This document shows, piece by piece, positions 59,835 to 64,000 of a stretch of 64,000 nt of DNA. Positions within the stretch are counted from its first letter, which is position 1, and the number at the start of each line of letters is the position of its first letter. Origin of the DNA: Formicarius rufipectus (taxonomy: Eukaryota > Chordata > Aves > Passeriformes > Formicariidae); contig VXAU01003996.1 in NCBI GenBank assembly GCA_013399695.1, positions 162,799 through 226,798 of the forward strand. Direction: 5' to 3'. The notes beneath the pieces were generated by a model that was not told where the DNA came from, did no database searches, and was given only the letters and a program-made list of their open reading frames with translations. The translations under genes were made by a program, and so were the position numbers.

Positions 59835-62048
59835 ATAAACAAACTACTCCCACACATGCGCAGAATGCAGAAGCAAATTATTTCTACGTGAATAAGTGTA
59901 AATCCAACAAGGTGATTGAGGAGCATACACAGAGCAACTTAATCCTGTTCTAAAATATCTTTAGGAAACATCATCATCACAAATATAAATAATTACAAAT
60001 TTTATCAGAAAGGCAATTCTAGAACAATTATATTTAAATATGACTTTAAAATCAGAACCACATTTGGGGTTTGGCTATACCAACACAATCAGAGATTTTC
60101 ATCAAGGATTGCATGACATAAAATAGAAGAAATAACATGAATAGGAACAACAATAAAGGCCTATCGAAAATCAATTAATTCCCAGGAGTATGAAGTAGGT
60201 CCATGGAAGTGCTAAGTCTGAACTGCCTGCCAGTGTGTCCAGTGTCATATCCTCTCCAATTTTAATCTACATAATTACATTCAGAATAGAGATTAGAATT
60301 ATGATCTATGATGATTACCACAAGTTAATTAGTGAGGAAGTAAAAGTTTGATGTGTTCCTTTTTCTATAGCTGCACAGTTTTGGGTACTGACAAAAGTAG
60401 ATCCTTAGCTGAAAAAATATGTATTAAGATACATACAGGTACATCTGTCACACTAATAGAGATCTGATGTTAAATGTATATTTTTCTTTATGACTGATTC
60501 AAGAAATCTGTTTCTCGACAGTGTTCTAGATACCAAAAGCGTGCACAAGAATTCATTCACACATAAGTTTAGTTTGATGGGCTTTTTTCTTTCACTAGCG
60601 ATGAACAAAGGTAAATGAAATCTATGTTTTACCTTAAATCCATATACACATATACTTTCATATATTCCAGTTTTAGGACAATGTTAATACCAACAGTGAA
60701 TATTTTAACATTAAAACTAAATAAAATAGGTAATAAAGAGCCATTGAAATGATAAATATATATACACTATTACCTATAAAGAAGGCTCAGCTATAAAATA
60801 GTGGTCCTGTTGAGTCATTACAGTTTTGTTACTAAGAGAAGATAACTTTACCATTTTATGTTTCCAGGTTCATTAAAAAACAGAGAAACCTATTCATAGA
60901 AAAAGATGTTGGCATTTCCAATGTATGTCTAACTGCTTTTGAAAAGGGATAGTTTCTTTACTTTGAATTAAGGTGTGCCGGTACAGAACTCTTGCTATTG
61001 TTAATCAGCACTTGAATCAGTGGCATTACTCATGGCAGAAAGGAGGACTCAGGATTCTTATAGTAAAGAGTAAAGGGAGAGGCAGGAGTGAGAGGAACTA
61101 GATGGTGTATAGAATTCAGCAAAGGCCTTACAGACTGATAATGATGGCTACCAGAAACAGAATTGGTCCTCTACACAGATGAGAAAAAAACATTTACATC
61201 AGACATACTTTATGGACTACACAATTTTACAAAATAAATATTTTTCACCTACACTGGTACAACATTTTATTGACAAGTTCTTAGAAGAGGAATTCACATT
61301 GAACCAGGCTCTGAGCAATAAAGGGAAAAAAAAATCATCTTACTTTTGAATATTTGACATGTTAAATCAGAAAAGCAATTAAAGTTGATGTTCAAATTGT
61401 CCCTGCTTCAGTGCCGAATTTTAAGTCTTTACTCAGTCAGGGCACATTGGAGGGAACATATTAGTACCCAACATGCTAAAAAACCTTTACAATTAAGACT
61501 TGAAGATTTATGTTTGAAACAGAACTGACAGATATTGTTTATTCTATGTGACATGGAGATTGTGTATGTGAATGTTTTTCACGATGAAAACAATATGTAT
61601 TCTTATAGAACCAAATTTGAATTGTGATCCTTTCTTCAAAGATCACTACCAGAACAGATGTTTTTTAAATAATTTTTAATTTAAAATACTTATGAAAATT
61701 ATGAAAATAAACTTTTATCTTTGATTTTCTAATTTCATTCCATCAAAATGTGATAAAACCACAGACCTGACCAAATCAATCCAAGGCTGTCCCAATTTTC
61801 TTCATAGTTATTTATTATCAATTCACTTTCTTACTTATGCTCAAGACTTAGAACATTAGAGTTATTTCCAATTTAACCCACAAATTAAGGGATTAACTTT
61901 TCTATTTTACTTCTTTAAAATCAAAGGTAACTTAGTTAGGCCATGTATAAGCTTTCAAAAGTTTCATACTGATGTGTCTTCCAGACCTTCTCCCAAAACT
62001 GAAACAGTTCATTACAGACATATCTACACATATCTTGGAGTCTGTGGT
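59835..62048. other. Unique AT-rich DNA, no gene recognised
   Basis: No gene or repeat I can support. Sequence is very AT-rich with TA-rich runs near 60.76 kb. Confidence 0.5.
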
Positions 62049-62600
62049 GCCTTTGTCAATGACACAGACAGCAAGATCAGTCATACCCTCAGCAAGCTTG
62101 CAGATGATACAAAGCCTTGTGGTTTAGCTGACACAAAAGAAGGAAGGGATGCCATCCAGAGGAACCTGGACAGACTTGGGAAATGGGTCCATGAGAACTT
62201 AATGAGGTTTGACAAGTCCAAGCGCAAGGTGCTCCACCTGGTTTGGGGAAATCCCAGCCATGAGTACAGACTGGGAGAAGAACTCCTTGAAGGCAGCCCT
62301 GCCAGGAAGGACTCGGGAGTTCTGGTTGATGAAAAACTGGATATATTACAGCAATGTGTGCTCACAGCCCAGAAGGACAACTGCATCCCAGGATGCATCA
62401 AAAGAAATGTGGCCAGAAGGTCAAGAGAGGTGATTCTCCTCATCTGCTCTTAACTCATGAGACCCCACTGTGAGTGCTGTGTCCACCTGTGGGGTTCTCA
62501 GAACAGGAAAGACATTGACTTGTTGGAGTGGGTCCAGAGGAAGGTTACAAAGATCTTCAGGGGGCTGGAACTTTTCTCCTGTGAGACTGAGTGAGCTGGC
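62049..62600 (+). pseudogene. CR1 ORF2 C-terminal remnant
   Basis: An open frame, readable to about 62453, carries VNDTDSKISHTLSKLADDTK. This is the RT active-site region with LADD in place of the usual FADD, so both catalytic aspartates are still written. It continues with GRDAIQRNLDRLGKWVHENLMRF and the AQKDNCIPGCIKRNVARRSREV block, typical of CR1. A stop follows at 62451-62453 where the protein should go on to RPHLEYC-like sequence, and later blocks lie in other frames. The N-terminal RT motifs and endonuclease are missing. It is inactive. Confidence 0.9.
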
Positions 62601-62983
62601 ATGTTCACCTTGGAGAAGAGAGTGTTCTGAGGACACCCGTTTGTGGCCTTCCAGTACTTTAAAGGGAATAAATAGAAGAGAGGGAGAGGAACTTTTTGCA
62701 TGGCAGATAATGACAGGAGAAAGGGGAATAGTTTTAAACTAAAAAGGAGAGGTTTAGATTAGATATTAGGAACAAGTTCTTTATTCAAAGAGTGGTGAGG
62801 CACTGGAACATGTTGCCCAGAGAATTTGTGAATGTTCCATCCCTGGCAATGTTCAAGGCCAGGTTTGATGGGGACTTGAGCAACCTGATTTACTGGGTGA
62901 CAGCCCTGACCATGGTAGGAGGGTTGGAACTAGGTGATCTTTAAGGTCCCCACCAACTTAAGCCTTTCTTTAATTCTATGATG
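62049..62983 (+). mobile_element. CR1 LINE, 5'-truncated, with ORF2 remnant
   Basis: Plus-strand CR1 copy from within the RT domain to the 3' end, closing 'aggtgatctttaaggtccc ... taattctatgatg'. It is of the subfamily seen at 9.06 and 26.7 kb. The 5' end falls just before the RT active-site block. Confidence 0.95.
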
Positions 62984-63035
62984 TAACAATTATGTGAATT
63001 TTCTTGTTAATTGCTTCGCCTAAGAAGGAAGAATA

Positions 63036-63150
63036 GTGTAGTTGTGGCATTGAGGAATATGGTTTAGTGGTGGACTTGACAGTGCTAATTTAACAATTGA
63101 ACTCAATGGTCTTACAGGTCTTTATAATAATATGATACTATTCTATCATT
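63036..63150 (+). mobile_element. CR1 LINE 3' end fragment
   Basis: About 115 bp of plus-strand CR1 with 'atatggtttagtggtggact', 'ttgaactcaatggtctta' and a decayed 'attctat' tail. Same subfamily as 47.4 kb, and only ~50 bp beyond the end of another CR1. Confidence 0.88.
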
Positions 63151-64000
63151 AAAACTCAGAACTTTCCATATGCAAATCATAAGGATGAAAATCATTTAAT
63201 ACTAGAAGTTGCTAAGTGTTCACCTTATGAAGCAACTTAAATTAATTTTAAGTAGACAGAAAACATATAGCTATGCCAGTAAAAGATCTCCAGAGACCAC
63301 TTTGTGTTTAAGTAACAACTGGCTTGTATATTTTTGGATTAGTGAATCTATCTGTTTATTTACTGCCACTTTTATGCAGATGAGGTACCCTACTTTAAAG
63401 TTGCTATTTTATTCTGCAAAGGCTGTAAGAAAAGGGCAATCATTTTTTAATGAAGAAAAAAAAAATGAACTGTGTAGATTGTTTCTGGTTTTGAGGTTGG
63501 GTTTTTTCCTAAGTATTGTAACACTTAGTGCTTTATAAAGTTTTTAAATGGGAAGGAGTAAACTGTGCCACAGAGCATAAAACAGAGACAGGAGGAAAAA
63601 GGGGGTCTGAAGATCTGCCAGAACGAAAAGTACGTTTTTGTAACTTGAGTTAATTGTTAACAGTTAACAAATGAAAATGGAAGGCTGCAAAAGGAATGTA
63701 ATTTTTTTCTGCAATAAAAATATACCAAGGTTCTAATTTAGTTGTATTGGTGACTGTAGAGTCGTTCTACATTGAATTTCCCAAATCCTGAGAGCCTGCT
63801 CCAAAAATCTTGCACAAGTACAATAGCCATCAGATCTGAGTTCAGTGGGAATGTGAGTCTTTGTTTAATGAACTCTTCTGACTGATGTGGAAGTCTCTGA
63901 CTCAGAAGAATCCTGTCCATGGGATTAAGAACAGCTATAGCATATGCTTAAATGTGATTATGTTCTTAAAAGTAATCAGTGTGAGTTGTTTTTTTTCTTT
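63151..64000. other. AT-rich DNA, no gene recognised
   Basis: No gene or known repeat is visible to the end of the window. Confidence 0.5.

Overview
This window looks like nuclear DNA from a bird. It is AT-rich, CpG-poor and contains no recognisable host protein-coding gene, so it is most likely intergenic or deep-intronic. The organism call rests on repeats: many 5'-truncated CR1 LINE copies ending in the ATTCTGTG-type tail, an avian-type ERV LTR whose outer bases and ATTAAA signal I recognise from bird genomes, and two tRNA-headed SINEs with a shared non-CR1 tail. One CR1 subfamily ends in a tract reading 'tcccttccaactcagcatattctgtg', split here only as description, which I associate with passerines and relatives. 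The SINE tail resembles RTE-mobilised (AviRTE-type) SINEs known from a few bird lineages such as suboscine passerines, parrots, hornbills and hummingbirds. The species is an inference.

Layout. 1-7.7 kb: unique AT-rich DNA with one CR1 scrap (1671-1745). 7.75-9.6 kb: two CR1 copies in opposite orientation (minus 7754-8935, plus 9062-9600). 11.36 kb: a decayed tRNA-Ile(AAT) copy. 12.3-13.5 kb: a minus-strand solo LTR split by a younger CR1. 13,173-17,137: two identical copies of a 1,982-bp block separated by a single N, very probably an unmerged contig overlap rather than biology. 19.87-20.11 kb and 21.83-22.25 kb: the two SINEs, each with target-site duplications. 25.5-27.8 kb: two more CR1 copies, the second carrying a decayed ORF2. 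27.8-44.3 kb: a 16.5-kb stretch with only low-complexity tracts and a 92-bp tandem duplication. 44.3-52 kb: three CR1 fragments. 52.6-53.3 kb: an LTR-like or retroposed block. 53.3-62 kb: unique sequence. 62-63.2 kb: two CR1 copies.

Nothing here forms an operon or pathway. The elements relate through retrotransposition: CR1 copies are relics of an autonomous LINE, the LTR is a relic of an endogenous retrovirus, and the SINEs are non-autonomous elements whose common tail implies a shared LINE partner that is not present in this window. The most interesting biology is that pair of SINEs: different tRNA-type promoters (tRNA-Gly versus a Leu/Ser-type head) fused to one homologous tail with a 3' hairpin that stays paired in both. 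The most important technical point is the false-looking duplication.
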